64,000 nt of DNA from Verticiella sediminum. Its GTDB lineage: Bacteria > Pseudomonadota > Gammaproteobacteria > Burkholderiales > Burkholderiaceae_B. The position numbers were made by a program, and so were the translations under genes. Below, piece after piece: positions 46,668 to 56,106 of this stretch (positions within the stretch are counted from its first letter, which is position 1; every line of letters begins with the position of its first letter). The stretch spans positions 62,001 through 126,000 of the forward strand of contig NZ_VLTJ01000020.1 of assembly GCF_007558815.1 (NCBI RefSeq). The letters are read 5' to 3'. The notes beneath the pieces are model-generated. The model had not been told where the DNA came from, searched no databases, and was given only the letters and a program-made list of their open reading frames with translations.

Positions 46668-47279
46668 TCACTCCGGCTTGAGCTTGCCCTTGAGGCCAGC
46701 CAGACCGGCGAACGGATGCGGCTTCTCTTCTTCCACCGCTTCCTCTCCGGCTTCCTTGGTGAGCGGCCCGGACGGACACACGTCGTGCCGCGCAATGTAG
46801 GGCAGCTCCAGGATGATTTCATCCTCGACCTGTGCCAACACGTCGAAACGCCCCGTGCCGAGCACTTTGTCATACTCGTCCTGCAGGGCCGCGTCGGCCT
46901 GGGCGTCGTCGACCTCGAGTTCGGCTTCCGAGCGCACCAACTGCAGAACCGCCTCGCCGCTGAGCGGCCAAGCGAAAACTTCCAGACAACGCTGGCAGAT
47001 CACCTGGGGCGCAGCCTGCACCTCCAGACACAGCAGCGCCTGCCCGTGCGGGCCGGTTTCCCCCCGCAGCGTCCAATGGGCCAGCCCGTCCTGCGACGGC
47101 AGGTCCTCGGCCAGCCGCGCGAACGAGGCGAGCGGCGTCTCGCCGCTCAGGACCGCGCCACGCCGGGAAACATCGAACGCATCGATGTAGCGCGGCGCGG
47201 ACTTGGCGCCGCGCGCTGCGGCGCCACTGGCCTGCGGCACGCTTGCGTCGGCAGCACCATCGCGCTTGGAATCGACCAT
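46668..47279 (-). CDS. yceD: YceD/DUF177 family protein
   Basis: 203-residue protein implicated in 23S rRNA accumulation in other bacteria. The conserved core is LCLEVQAAPQVICQRCLEVF with a CxxC pair, followed by YDKVLGTGRFDVLAQVEDEI, ELPYIARHD and the C-terminal PHPFAGLAGLK. The first ~25 residues form an Ala/Gly-rich extension. Head of the conserved yceD-rpmF-plsX-fab series. Confidence 0.93.
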   Translation of the reverse strand: MVDSKRDGAADASVPQASGAAARGAKSAPRYIDAFDVSRRGAVLSGETPLASFARLAEDLPSQDGLAHWTLRGETGPHGQALLCLEVQAAPQVICQRCLEVFAWPLSGEAVLQLVRSEAELEVDDAQADAALQDEYDKVLGTGRFDVLAQVEDEIILELPYIARHDVCPSGPLTKEAGEEAVEEEKPHPFAGLAGLKGKLKPE

Positions 47280-47797
47280 GATATGCCTGGATGAATGGGC
47301 CGCGCCCGCCTGCGCCCCGCCTTGAACGAACCCGTCGCAGCGAGAACGCTACTCGGCGCACCATCGGGATCGGGGTCGGCACCGGACAACACCTGCCAGG
47401 CCGCCCGGCAAAGCCGGCGCAGGGACAAGTAAGGAACCGATACCCGCGGGACCGACACCCGCCGGCCACCGAAGCAGCCGGCGCACCGCCGTGCGCACCG
47501 AGACCGGGAGCAAAGAGCCGAAGGGCCAACAGGGCCAGAACGAGGCACTCAGCGACAGGCTAGCAGCGCCCGGCGAGAAAGCCTATCCCTAGTCCCTGCC
47601 TTTTTTACCCTTCCGGCTTTTACCGTTCCGGATGACGACGCCTTCGCGGTGCCTCACCCTCTGTTGCCTCACCCCGACTACCGAGCCACCGGCCTGAACG
47701 CCCTTGACCCCAAAACCAAAAGCGTAAAATGATAGCCCGAAAGCGAATCCAACGTCAAAGTTTCTTCACCGACGCCGACTCACCCGCCCCAGCTCCC
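47280..47797. other. Divergent control region between yceD and yceF
   Basis: 518 bp without a gene. The right part becomes AT-richer and holds a pyrimidine run near 47600-47615 and the yceF promoter at 47704-47730. The promoter for the minus-strand series should lie in the left half, but I cannot point to convincing hexamers. Confidence 0.5.
47704..47730 (+). promoter_or_regulatory. Candidate sigma-70 promoter of yceF
   Basis: TTGACC (47704-47709), 15-bp spacer, TAAAAT (47725-47730). Start of transcription would be near 47738, leaving a leader of about 60 nt. The spacer is short. Confidence 0.45.
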
Positions 47798-48412
47798 ATG
47801 CCCGATTCCACGCCCCGCCTCATCCTCGGCTCGACCTCGCGCTATCGGCGCGAGCTGCTCGAGCGCCTGCGCCTGCCGTTCGAGGTCGTCGCGCCACTGG
47901 TCGACGAAACACCGCTGCCGGGCGAGGCGCCGGCCGATCTGGCCATGCGCCTGGCCGTGGCCAAGGCGCGCGCCGTCGCAGCCCAGCACCCGGATGCCGT
48001 GGTGATCGGCTCGGACCAGGTCGCGCTGTGCGAGGGCACGGTGCTCGGCAAGCCCGGCAGCTTCGAGCGCGCGCTCGAGCAACTGCGCCTGATGAGCGGG
48101 CGCGAGGTGGTATTCCACTCGGCCCTGGCCGTAGTGCGCGGCGAGCGCGTCAGCTCCGAGGACGTCATGACGCACTGCCGCGTGCGCGAGCTCGACGAGG
48201 CCAGCCTCGTCGCCTACCTGCGCGCCGAGACGCCGTACGACACCGCCGGCAGCGCCAAGGCCGAGGCGCTGGGCATTGCGCTGATGGCAAGCATACGCAG
48301 CGACGACCCGACCGCCCTGATCGGCCTGCCGCTGATCGCGCTGACGCGCATGCTGGTCGATGCCGGCATCGACCCGCTGCGCTCGGCGGCGCCGCGCGAG
48401 GGCGCCGCATGA
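47798..48412 (+). CDS. yceF: Maf-family nucleotide pyrophosphatase, YceF type
   Basis: House-cleaning enzyme hydrolysing non-canonical nucleotides; the YceF branch prefers 7-methyl-GTP. 204 residues with ILGSTSRYRRELLERL at the N-terminus, GSDQVALCEG, LGKPGSFERALEQL and YDTAGSAKAEALG. Neighbourhood (yceD-rpmF-plsX on the other strand) favours YceF over the dTTPase branch. Overlaps the next gene by 4 nt. Confidence 0.9.
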   Translation: MPDSTPRLILGSTSRYRRELLERLRLPFEVVAPLVDETPLPGEAPADLAMRLAVAKARAVAAQHPDAVVIGSDQVALCEGTVLGKPGSFERALEQLRLMSGREVVFHSALAVVRGERVSSEDVMTHCRVRELDEASLVAYLRAETPYDTAGSAKAEALGIALMASIRSDDPTALIGLPLIALTRMLVDAGIDPLRSAAPREGAA

Positions 48413-49179
48413 CGGGCCCGCGACAGGCGCCCGGCACCCGGACCGACACCACCTGCGCGCCAGGCACCGCGGGCCTGGGCCGCCTGCACCTGATCCCGGT
48501 CGGGCTGGGCGACGCGCCGGTTGCCCGCTGGCTGCCGCCGGAGGCCCAGGCGGCCGCGGCCGGCCTTTCCATCTACATCGCGGAAAACGCCAAGGCCGCG
48601 CGGGCCTTCCTGAAGCAGATCGGCACCGAGCGCCCGCTGCAGGAAATCACCGTCCACGCCCAGGACGCCGACACCCCGGTCGCCGACATCCGGCAATGGC
48701 TGGCGCCCTTGCGGCAGGGCCGGGACATCGGCCTAGTGTCCGACGCCGGCTGCCCCGCGGTGGCGGACCCCGGCGCCCGGGTGGTCGCGGCCGCCCACGC
48801 CATGGGCGCCGAGATCCAGCCCTGGGTGGGCCCCTCGTCCATCCTGCTCGGCCTCATGGCCAGCGGCCTGGACGGCCAGCGCTTCGCCTTCCACGGCTAC
48901 GCCCCCGTGCAGGAAGGCGAGCGCGCCCGCCAGATCAAGGCCTGGGAACAGCACTCGATGCGCCACAAGCAGACCCAGCTTTTCATCGAGACTCCCTACC
49001 GCAACCGCGCCATGTTCGACACGCTGCTGCAGACGCTGCGCGGCGACACTCGCCTGTGCGTCGCGCGCGCACTCACCACCGAGCAGCAATGGGTGCGCAC
49101 GCGCACCATTGCCGAATGGAAGCAGCACCCGGCGCCCGCGCTGGACAAGCAGCCGACGCTGTTCCTGTTCCTGGGGTAG
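48409..49179 (+). CDS. SAM-dependent methyltransferase of the RsmI/tetrapyrrole methylase family
   Basis: 256 residues related to the 16S rRNA 2'-O-methyltransferase RsmI: GRLHLIPVGLGD replaces the GNLxD opening, SIYIAENAKAARAFLK, LVSDAGCPAVADPGARVV, PWVGPSSILLGLMASGL and FIETPYRNRAMFDTLL. It lacks the long RsmI C-terminal part and is better seen as a paralogue with unknown RNA target. ATG overlaps the yceF stop. Confidence 0.85.
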   Translation: MTGPRQAPGTRTDTTCAPGTAGLGRLHLIPVGLGDAPVARWLPPEAQAAAAGLSIYIAENAKAARAFLKQIGTERPLQEITVHAQDADTPVADIRQWLAPLRQGRDIGLVSDAGCPAVADPGARVVAAAHAMGAEIQPWVGPSSILLGLMASGLDGQRFAFHGYAPVQEGERARQIKAWEQHSMRHKQTQLFIETPYRNRAMFDTLLQTLRGDTRLCVARALTTEQQWVRTRTIAEWKQHPAPALDKQPTLFLFLG

Positions 49180-49180
49180 A

Positions 49181-49263
49181 GGCCACCCTCCGGCCACTGA
49201 CGTGGCCACCTCCCTTGAAGGGAGGCTGCGCGCGCCCTCCGGGCGGCCGCGCGGGCGCGCGCT
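49181..49263 (+). repeat. Dispersed intergenic repeat, copy 2 (directly behind a stop codon)
   Basis: Closely matches 27762-27844, including the dyad CCTCCCTT/AAGGGAGG and the block GCGCGCGCCCTCCGGGCGG. It begins 1 nt after the methyltransferase stop, the same position as copy 1 behind regA. The rest of 49264-49403 shows nothing more. Confidence 0.7.
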
Positions 49264-49403
49264 TACCCCCGCATTGAATTGCGCTGGTGCTTGATGCGAG
49301 GGGCCGAAGGGATTGATCAGCACCCGCACAGGATCGATGGGCTGCGCAGGTGGTGAGCGCCCATGTGGAGAGGATGCCTGGGCAGGCCGGGCGTCCTTTC
49401 CAC

Positions 49404-50072
49404 TCAGTCGGAGAACGCCGGTTTGACGCGCGGGGTCAGCCAGTCGGCCATTTCGGCGACGCTGTGGACCAGGGCGGTGGGCGCACAGGCCTGCAGTTCG
49501 GCGAGCGGGTGGGCGCCGTAGCTCACACCCAGGCCATGGACGCCGGCGTTGGCGGCCATGGTCAGGTCGTGCGAGGTGTCGCCGATCATCAGGGTGCTCT
49601 GCGGCGCGACGCCCAGTTCGTCCATCAGCTCGAGCAGCATGGCCGGGTGGGGCTTGGAATGCGTTTCGTCGGCACACCGCGTGGCGTCGAAGCGGCGCAG
49701 CAGCCCGGTGGCCTCCAGCGCCCGGTTCAAACCCTGGCGGCTTTTGCCGGTGGCCACCGCGATGTAGCTGCCTGCGGCCGCCAGGCGTTCCAGGAGGCTT
49801 TCCACCCCCTCGAAAAGCCGCAGCTCCGGATCGCGGGTGAGATAGTGGTACCGGTAGCGTTCGGCAAATGACCGCCACTGCTCGGGCTTCAGATCCGGCA
49901 CGGCGGTGCGCAGCGCATCGGCCAGGCCGAGCCCGATCACCCAGCTCGCCGCTTCGTCCGGCGGCACGGGCAGGGACATGTCGCGGCAGGCGCCCTGGAT
50001 GGCGGCCACGATGGCCGGCGTCGAATCCATCAGCGTGCCGTCCCAGTCGAACACGACGAGCGAGTAGTTCAT
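49404..50072 (-). CDS. HAD-family hydrolase, phosphoglycolate phosphatase-like
   Basis: 222-residue phosphatase with motif I VFDWDGTLMDS, motif II (IAVATGKSRQGL), the lysine in SKPHPAML and motif IV MIGDTSHDLTMA. The cap is the helical C1 type. Substrate unknown; phosphoglycolate or pyrophosphate-like compounds are possible. Its ATG overlaps the rluC stop (ATGA), the usual rluC-HAD pairing. Confidence 0.88.
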   Translation of the reverse strand: MNYSLVVFDWDGTLMDSTPAIVAAIQGACRDMSLPVPPDEAASWVIGLGLADALRTAVPDLKPEQWRSFAERYRYHYLTRDPELRLFEGVESLLERLAAAGSYIAVATGKSRQGLNRALEATGLLRRFDATRCADETHSKPHPAMLLELMDELGVAPQSTLMIGDTSHDLTMAANAGVHGLGVSYGAHPLAELQACAPTALVHSVAEMADWLTPRVKPAFSD

Positions 50073-51061
50073 GCGGAATCCTTGTCGGTGGCGCGCGCCG
50101 GCGGCACGCGCGCTGCGCCCTGGCGCAACTGGACGAGTGTGTCGGCGCAGGCCGGCGGCAGCGGCGCCTCGAGCGCGAGCGGCTCGCCGCTCAGGGGGTG
50201 GGCCAGCGCCAGCGAATGCGCGTGCAGGAACATGCGGCGCAGCCCGTAGCGCCTGGCGAAGAGGTCGCGCACGGCGTCCTCGCCGTATTTGTCGTCGCCG
50301 ACGATCGGAAAGCCGCTGGCGGCCAGGTGCACGCGGATCTGGTGCGTACGGCCGGTACGCAGCTCCGCCTCGACCAGGGTGTACCCGCCATAGCGCTCGC
50401 AGGCGCCGACGATGGTGTGCGCGCTCAGACCGGCGTCATCGACGCGCACGCGCCGCTCGCCGCTCTTGGTGGTCCACTTCAGCAAAGGCAGGCGGATGTG
50501 CTGGCGCGCGTTCTGGAAGTCGCCCTGGACCAGCGCGTAGTATTTCTTGGTCGAGCGCCCCTCGCGCAGCATGGCGTGCAGCGCCACCAGGGCGCTGCGC
50601 TTCTTGGCCAACATCAGCAGGCCGGAAGTCTCGCGATCGAGCCGATGCGCCAGTTCCAGAAAGCGCGCCTCGGGGCGCGCCGCGCGCAACTGCTCGATGA
50701 CGCCGAAGGCCACCCCGCTGCCGCCGTGCGCGGCCACGCCGGCGGGCTTGTCGATCACGAGCAGCGCATCGTCCTCGTACACCACCGGGAAGCGGCCCGC
50801 CGGGACGAAGCGCGGCGCCTGAGTGGGCAGACGCAGCGGCGGCACGCGCACCAGGTCGCCGGCCTGGATGCGGTAGTCCACCGGCACCCGGCCGCGATTG
50901 ACGCGGACCTGCCCGCCGCGGATCGCCTTGTAGAGATGGCTCTTGGGTACCCCCTTGCACAGCCGCAACAGGAAGTTGTCCAGGCGCTGCCCATCGTGCT
51001 CGGCGTCGATCTCGACGAGGCGGGCGGCGGGCGCGGCGGGCGCTAGGGGCTTTGTTTGCAC
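50069..51061 (-). CDS. rluC: 23S rRNA pseudouridine synthase RluC, GTG start
   Basis: Isomerises uridines in 23S rRNA. 330 residues: N-terminal S4 RNA-binding domain (GQRLDNFLLRLCKGVPKSHL, GGQVRVNRGR), catalytic Asp in LAHRLDRETSGLLMLAK, and GRTHQIRVHL near the end. The GTG start lies on the -35 hexamer of the divergent rne promoter; no RBS is evident. Confidence 0.93.
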   Translation of the reverse strand: MQTKPLAPAAPAARLVEIDAEHDGQRLDNFLLRLCKGVPKSHLYKAIRGGQVRVNRGRVPVDYRIQAGDLVRVPPLRLPTQAPRFVPAGRFPVVYEDDALLVIDKPAGVAAHGGSGVAFGVIEQLRAARPEARFLELAHRLDRETSGLLMLAKKRSALVALHAMLREGRSTKKYYALVQGDFQNARQHIRLPLLKWTTKSGERRVRVDDAGLSAHTIVGACERYGGYTLVEAELRTGRTHQIRVHLAASGFPIVGDDKYGEDAVRDLFARRYGLRRMFLHAHSLALAHPLSGEPLALEAPLPPACADTLVQLRQGAARVPPARATDKDSA

Positions 51062-51083
51062 GATGCGGAAAGCGGCATATAAT
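51056..51083 (+). promoter_or_regulatory. rne promoter
   Basis: TTGCAC (51056-51061), 16-bp spacer, perfect TATAAT (51078-51083). Transcription should start near 51090, about 627 nt before the rne ATG. Confidence 0.75.
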
Positions 51084-51089
51084 CGTGAG

Positions 51090-51716
51090 GCCTGAAACGA
51101 GTGTCAGGCGGGGGTTGCAACGCGCCCTGGCGTCGAGACGCGCAATCCAGTCATGTGAAAAAATAACGATTCACGACTGTTGCCGTCGTCTCCGTCGGCG
51201 CGCTGGCATTGGGGCGACACGCATTGTACCGCCCACCCGCCCGATTCTCGACGGGCCGTCTCGGCCGCCAATCGTCGCCACTCGGTACAACCGAACGCCA
51301 TTCCCGGTGTCGGCGATGCGCTCTTTTGCCGACGCAGCAATTCCGTAACCGTCGTACATACACCCCGCGCCCGGCCCCGCACCATCGTGAACCCTTCGCG
51401 ATATGCACCGAGCGCTCCGCCGGCTCGCAGCCCCTGACATGACCTTACGCGCGTCATCGTTCCGTCACCGCTTCCTGCGCGCCCTCGCGCGGGCGGGTCG
51501 GACGATCACGCGCCGTGCCGGCTCGCCGGCCGCGCATTCCGTGTCAGGACCTGGCTCCCCTCCCTGTTCTTTCGCGCCCGCCGGCGCAACGTATCCGCCC
51601 GTTCCTGACGGGGCGCGCTGACGCGCGCAGGTTTGGTTTGCCCGTCGGCCATGCCGGATGGCCCGCAAGGCGGTGCGTCGAACATCGACGCGCCAACCTT
51701 ACGGAGAAGCACATCC
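51090..51716 (+). other. Long 5' leader of rne
   Basis: About 627 nt between the proposed start site and the rne ATG with no convincing gene: frames in it lack RBS and family similarity. In E. coli a long rne leader is the target of RNase E feedback; the same use is inferred here. I could not resolve a specific fold by eye. Confidence 0.55.
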
Positions 51717-54700
51717 ATGAAGCGCATGCTGTTCAATGCAACGCACCAGGAGGAACTGCGCGTTGCCATCGTCGATGGGCAGAAGCTCATCGATCTCGAC
51801 ATCGAGACTGCCGGGCGCGAACAACGCAAGGGCAACATCTATAAAGGTGTCATCACCCGCGTCGAGCCCAGCCTGGAAGCCTGCTTCGTCAACTACGGCG
51901 AAGAGCGCCACGGTTTCCTGCCGTTCAAGGAAGTCGCCCGTTCCTACTTCAAGGAAGGCGTCGACGTGCGCGGCGCCCGCATCCAGGACGTCCTGCGCGA
52001 AGGCCAGGAGATCATCGTCCAGGTCGAGAAGGAAGAGCGCGGCAACAAGGGCGCGGCCCTCACCACCTTCATCTCGCTGGCCGGCCGCTACCTGGTCCTG
52101 ATGCCCAACAACCCGCGCGGCGGCGGCGTATCGCGCCGCGTCGAGGGCGAGGACCGCCAGGAGCTGCGCGAAGCGATGGACCAGCTCGACGTGCCGCAAG
52201 GCATGAGCCTGATCGCACGCACCGCCGGCATCGGGCGCAATGTCGAAGAGCTGCAGTGGGACCTGTCCTACCTGATGCAGCTCTGGCGCGCCATCGAGAG
52301 CGCCGCCAGCGAGAACGCCGGCCCGGTCCTGATCTATCTGGAATCCAGCCTGGTCATCCGCGCCATCCGCGACTACTTCTCGCCCGACATCGGCGAGATC
52401 CTGATCGACACCGACGAAATCGCCGAGCAGGCCACCGCGTTCATGAGCGTGGTGATGCCGGACAACGTGCAGCGCGTCAAGCGCTACCGCGACGACGTGC
52501 CGCTGTTCTCGCGCTTTCAGATCGAACACCAGATCGAGACCGCGTACTCGCGTACCGTGCCCCTGCCCTCCGGCGGCGCCGTGGTGATCGACCACACGGA
52601 AGCGCTGGTCGCGGTCGACGTGAACTCGGCGCGCGCCACGCGCGGCAGCGACATCGAGGAAACCGCGCTGCGCACCAACCTCGAAGCCGCCGAGGAAGTC
52701 GCCCGCCAGTTGCGCCTGCGCGATCTGGGCGGCCTCATCGTCATCGACTTCATCGACATGGAAGACAGCCGCAACCAGCGCGCTGTCGAGCAGTGCCTGC
52801 GCGAGTCCCTGCACGTCGATCGCGCGCGCGTACAGATGGGCAAGATCTCGCGCTTCGGCCTGATGGAGCTGTCGCGCCAGCGCCTCCGCCCGGCGTTGAA
52901 CGAGGGCTCGCACATCACCTGCCCGCGCTGCAACGGCACCGGCGTGATCCGCGACACCGAATCCTCCGCCCTGCACGTGCTGCGCCTGCTGCAGGAAGAG
53001 TCCATGAAGGACAACACCGCGGCGGTGCACGCCCAGGTGCCGGTCGAAGTCGCCACCTTCCTGCTCAACGAGAAGCGCGGCGACATCGCCAAGCTCGAAG
53101 CCCGTCTCAAGGTCAACGTGGTGCTGATTCCCAACAAGCACCTCGAGACGCCGCACCACCACCTGGAACGCCTGCGCCACGACGATCCGCGCCTGGAAGA
53201 AGCCAAGTCCAGCTTCGAGCTGGTCGAAGCGCCCAGCACGATCATGGACTGGGTGCCGCCGGGCGCCGATGTCAAGGTCAAGCCGGAAGCGCTGGTCAAG
53301 GGCATTACGCCCTCCCAGCCGGCGCCCACGCCGTCCCAGCCCGTGCCGGCAGCCGCGGCCGCCGCCGCCCCGGCCATCATGGAACGTCCGCCCAAGAGCT
53401 TCCTGCGCCGCCTGGCGTCGTGGCTGGGCCTGGAGAGCGCCCCGGCCCCCGTGGAAGCCGCGCCCGCCGCGCCGGCAGCCCCCGCTGCCAAGTCTGAAGG
53501 ACAGGGCCGCCGCGGTGGCCGTCAGGGCGAACGCGGCAACGGGAACCGTCGCCCGCCGCGCCGCGCCGAGGACGGTGCCGCCCGTGCCGAGCGGGCGCCG
53601 CGCACCGAGCGCAGCGAACGCGGCGAGCGCGTGGAAAAAGCCGACAAGGCCGAGCGCAGCCGCCGCTATGACGCCGACCAGCTCGACCTGAGCGCCGAGC
53701 GCACGTCCGCCGAACTCGCCGAAGCCGCCGAAGGCCAGGACGCGCGCGGCGCGCGTGGCCGCCGCGGCCGTCGCGGCGGTCGCCGTGACGAGGCGCGCGC
53801 CGAGCGCACCGACGAGGCCGTGCAAGCCATCGATACCGCGGCCGGCGCCAGCGTCGCCGCCACGGCCGAGATTGCCGCCGCAGCCCCCGCCGCGCTCGCG
53901 CCGGAGAAGAAGCTGGCCGACATGGACTTGCCCGACCTCGAACTCGCGCCGTCGGCCGACATCGAGGAAGGCGCCGAGGAAGGTGGCGAGTTCGCCACCA
54001 CCGACGAGAACGGCGAACCGGAACGCGCGCGCCGCCGTCGCCGCCGCGGCCGTCGCGGACGTCGTTCGGGTGAGGTCGAGGGCAGCGCCGACCAGGCAAC
54101 CGAGGGCGGCGACGCCCCGGCCGCCGAGCCAGCCGATGCCGCCGCCCTGCCCGTGGCCGCGGCGACTGCGGTGAGCACGGTCGGCATCGCCGCCCATGAC
54201 GTGAACGAAACCGCCGCCCCGGCAGCCGAACGGCCCGCAGCCGGCGACCTGCCGGCCTCCGAGCCCGTGGCCGCGACCCCGGCCACGCCGGCGAGCCCGG
54301 TCGAAACGGCTTCCACGGCCGCGCCGGTGCAGGCCGACGTCTCCGAGCCTGTGGCTGTCGAGCCCGAGCCCGTGCAACCGGCGGCGACGGTGTCCGCCGC
54401 TGCTGCTACCGCGGCCCAACCGGCCGCCGCCGAAGCACCGGCTGCGCCGGCGAACGCAGCGCCTGCCGCACCCGCCGCCGAAGAGGTCCAACGCGCGCCG
54501 GCGCCCGAGGCCGCAAGCGCCTCGCCGCAAGCCCCGGAGGCGTTCACGCCGGATGCCGAGCCCCACGCGGCGCCGGCCGTCTCGCCGGCCGACACCATCG
54601 CCCCGGAAGATGCCGTGCCCCATGCGCCGGCGCATCCGGCCGAAGCCGCCCAGGGCGTCACGGAGCCCGTCGCGCCGGCATCGATGCCCGCCGCCGCGCC

Positions 54701-54938
54701 TACGGCACAGCAACCGGCGCAGCAGCCGGCAACGGCCAGCGCCGCGGCCCCCGGCCTGCACGCCGCAGTCGAAGCCGCCGGCATGCAGTGGATCGAGACC
54801 GACCCGGCACGGCTCGCCGCCATCCGGGCCGAGATCGCCAGCGCCCCGCGCGCCACGCACCCTCCGCGTGAACGCAAGCCGGCGCCGGTCGTGGCCAACG
54901 AGCCGCTGATCCAGGTCGAGACCCGCCGGCAAGGCTGA
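51717..54938 (+). CDS. rne: Ribonuclease E
   Basis: Major endoribonuclease and degradosome scaffold. 1073 residues. N-terminal catalytic half: S1 domain (about 35-120, [20 protein letters not shown]), 5'-sensor/RNase H-like parts, DNase I-like domain with catalytic Asp in [10 protein letters not shown] (about 299) and VIDFIDMED (about 345), and the Zn-link CPRCNGTG (about 402). From about residue 560 the protein is low-complexity: Ala/Pro/Glu-rich with several Arg-rich RNA-binding blocks ([13 protein letters not shown]) and a conserved short C-terminus. GGAGA lies 9 nt before the start. Confidence 0.97.
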   Translation: MKRMLFNATHQEELRVAIVDGQKLIDLDIETAGREQRKGNIYKGVITRVEPSLEACFVNYGEERHGFLPFKEVARSYFKEGVDVRGARIQDVLREGQEIIVQVEKEERGNKGAALTTFISLAGRYLVLMPNNPRGGGVSRRVEGEDRQELREAMDQLDVPQGMSLIARTAGIGRNVEELQWDLSYLMQLWRAIESAASENAGPVLIYLESSLVIRAIRDYFSPDIGEILIDTDEIAEQATAFMSVVMPDNVQRVKRYRDDVPLFSRFQIEHQIETAYSRTVPLPSGGAVVIDHTEALVAVDVNSARATRGSDIEETALRTNLEAAEEVARQLRLRDLGGLIVIDFIDMEDSRNQRAVEQCLRESLHVDRARVQMGKISRFGLMELSRQRLRPALNEGSHITCPRCNGTGVIRDTESSALHVLRLLQEESMKDNTAAVHAQVPVEVATFLLNEKRGDIAKLEARLKVNVVLIPNKHLETPHHHLERLRHDDPRLEEAKSSFELVEAPSTIMDWVPPGADVKVKPEALVKGITPSQPAPTPSQPVPAAAAAAAPAIMERPPKSFLRRLASWLGLESAPAPVEAAPAAPAAPAAKSEGQGRRGGRQGERGNGNRRPPRRAEDGAARAERAPRTERSERGERVEKADKAERSRRYDADQLDLSAERTSAELAEAAEGQDARGARGRRGRRGGRRDEARAERTDEAVQAIDTAAGASVAATAEIAAAAPAALAPEKKLADMDLPDLELAPSADIEEGAEEGGEFATTDENGEPERARRRRRRGRRGRRSGEVEGSADQATEGGDAPAAEPADAAALPVAAATAVSTVGIAAHDVNETAAPAAERPAAGDLPASEPVAATPATPASPVETASTAAPVQADVSEPVAVEPEPVQPAATVSAAAATAAQPAAAEAPAAPANAAPAAPAAEEVQRAPAPEAASASPQAPEAFTPDAEPHAAPAVSPADTIAPEDAVPHAPAHPAEAAQGVTEPVAPASMPAAAPTAQQPAQQPATASAAAPGLHAAVEAAGMQWIETDPARLAAIRAEIASAPRATHPPRERKPAPVVANEPLIQVETRRQG

Positions 54939-54959
54939 CCGCAGCCCTCCTCGCGGCCC

Positions 54960-54997
54960 AAGCCCTGCGCGACGTCTGTCGTGCAGGGCTTTTTTCT
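54960..54997 (+). terminator. Rho-independent terminator of rne
   Basis: AAGCCCTGC pairs with GCAGGGCTT, the stem continues GCGAC/GTCGT to a 4-nt loop, and a TTTTTCTT run follows. It lies 22 nt behind the rne stop. Confidence 0.9.
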
Positions 54998-55048
54998 TGC
55001 ATCTTGCTTTCAAAATGGGCAAAACCCCCGGCACTTTCCGGTATTTTG

Positions 55049-55105
55049 CCGTCAACCCGTTTATGCGTCGGCGTCACGGGCTTGTCACATGAGGTATCCA
55101 CAATA
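55049..55105 (+). promoter_or_regulatory. Pho-box-like direct repeats in front of phnD
   Basis: GCGTCAC (55071-55077), 4-nt spacer, TTGTCAC (55082-55088) is the 7-4-7 layout of a PhoB site. A further unit CCGTCAA at 55049-55055 lies 22 bp upstream, in the same 11-bp phase. ACAATA at 55100-55105, 11 bp behind the box, could be the -10. This would place the transporter under phosphate starvation control. Confidence 0.6.
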
Positions 55106-55120
55106 CGTGGACTCCTCATG
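55088..55120. repeat. Dyad over the phnD promoter/leader
   Basis: CATGAGG - TA - TCCAC - AATAC - GTGGA - CT - CCTCATG: a 7-bp plus 5-bp imperfect inverted repeat separated by a symmetric 2x2 mismatch. It overlaps the proposed -10 and ends 14 bp before the phnD ATG, so it is either an operator or a leader hairpin. Confidence 0.45.
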
Positions 55121-55134
55121 ACAGGTCCGACGAC

Positions 55135-56106
55135 ATGAAACAGTTTCTCAGTCTCTCGCTGGTGGGTGTTGCTTGCGCCTTTGGCGCGCCGGCTTTCGCA
55201 GCGGAATGCCCGCGCGGCGCCCTGGACGCCAAATTCTGCGACGTGGACGACGACATGGTGGCGGACGCGCCGACCGACCCGAAGCAATGGGTCGACCCCG
55301 GCACCCTGATCTTCGCCTATACCCCGGTCGAGGATCCCGAGGTCTACCGCGGCGTGTGGGACGAATTCCTGCGCCACATGGAGAAAGTCACCGGCAAGAA
55401 GGTCCAGTTCTTCCCGGTGCAGTCCAACGCGGCCCAGCTCGAGGCCATGCGTTCCGGACGGCTGCACGTGGCGGGCTTCAACACCGGCAGCAATCCTCTC
55501 GCGGTGAACTGCGCCGGCTTCGTGCCCTTCACGATGATGGCCGACAAGCAGGGCGTCTATGGCTACGAGATGGAGATCATCGTGCCGGCCGCCAGCCCGG
55601 TGCAGAGCATCGAGGAGCTCAAGGGCAAGACCATCGCCTTCACGTCGCAGACCTCGAATTCCGGCTACAAGGCGCCCTCGGCGCTGCTCGCCAGCAATTA
55701 CGGCATGCAGGCCGACAAGGACTACAAGACCGCCTTCTCCGGCAAGCACGACAATTCGATCATCGGCGTGGCAAACGACGACTACGATGCCGCCGCAGTG
55801 GCGAACTCGGTGCTCAACCGCATGGTCGCGCGCAACGCGGTGGACTCGGCCAAGCTGCGCAGTATCTACAAGTCGCAGTCCTTTCCCACCACCGGCTACG
55901 GCTACGTCTATAACCTCGAGCCCGGGCTCGCCGCCAAGGTCAAGGACGCCTTTTTCACGTTCGACTGGGAGGGTAGCGCCCTGCTGAAGGAATTCGGCAA
56001 GTCCGAGCCGGCACAGGAAGCCTTCATCCCCATCACCTACAAGGAACACTGGGCGGTGGTGCGTGGCATCGATCAAGCCATGAACGTGTCTTACGCCTGC
56101 CAATGA
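55135..56106 (+). CDS. phnD: Phosphonate/phosphite-type ABC transporter binding protein PhnD
   Basis: Periplasmic receptor for an oxidised or reduced phosphorus compound. 323 residues: signal peptide ([20 protein letters not shown]), then the PhnD family core [65 protein letters not shown] and [12 protein letters not shown]. Four cysteines suggest disulfides. No C-P lyase or phosphonatase genes are in the window, so the ligand stays open (phosphonate, phosphite or hypophosphite). Coupled to phnC by ATGA. Confidence 0.9.
   Translation: MKQFLSLSLVGVACAFGAPAFAAECPRGALDAKFCDVDDDMVADAPTDPKQWVDPGTLIFAYTPVEDPEVYRGVWDEFLRHMEKVTGKKVQFFPVQSNAAQLEAMRSGRLHVAGFNTGSNPLAVNCAGFVPFTMMADKQGVYGYEMEIIVPAASPVQSIEELKGKTIAFTSQTSNSGYKAPSALLASNYGMQADKDYKTAFSGKHDNSIIGVANDDYDAAAVANSVLNRMVARNAVDSAKLRSIYKSQSFPTTGYGYVYNLEPGLAAKVKDAFFTFDWEGSALLKEFGKSEPAQEAFIPITYKEHWAVVRGIDQAMNVSYACQ

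Noticed and set aside
51104-51457. Small genes in the rne leader on either strand
   Set aside because: Several overlapping frames of similar length exist in all phases, none with RBS or similarity; best read as untranslated leader.
51699-55055. Minus-strand frame of about 1118 codons opposite rne
   Set aside because: It is a mirror of the Ala/Pro-coding repeats of RNase E, low complexity, without RBS or recognisable domains.
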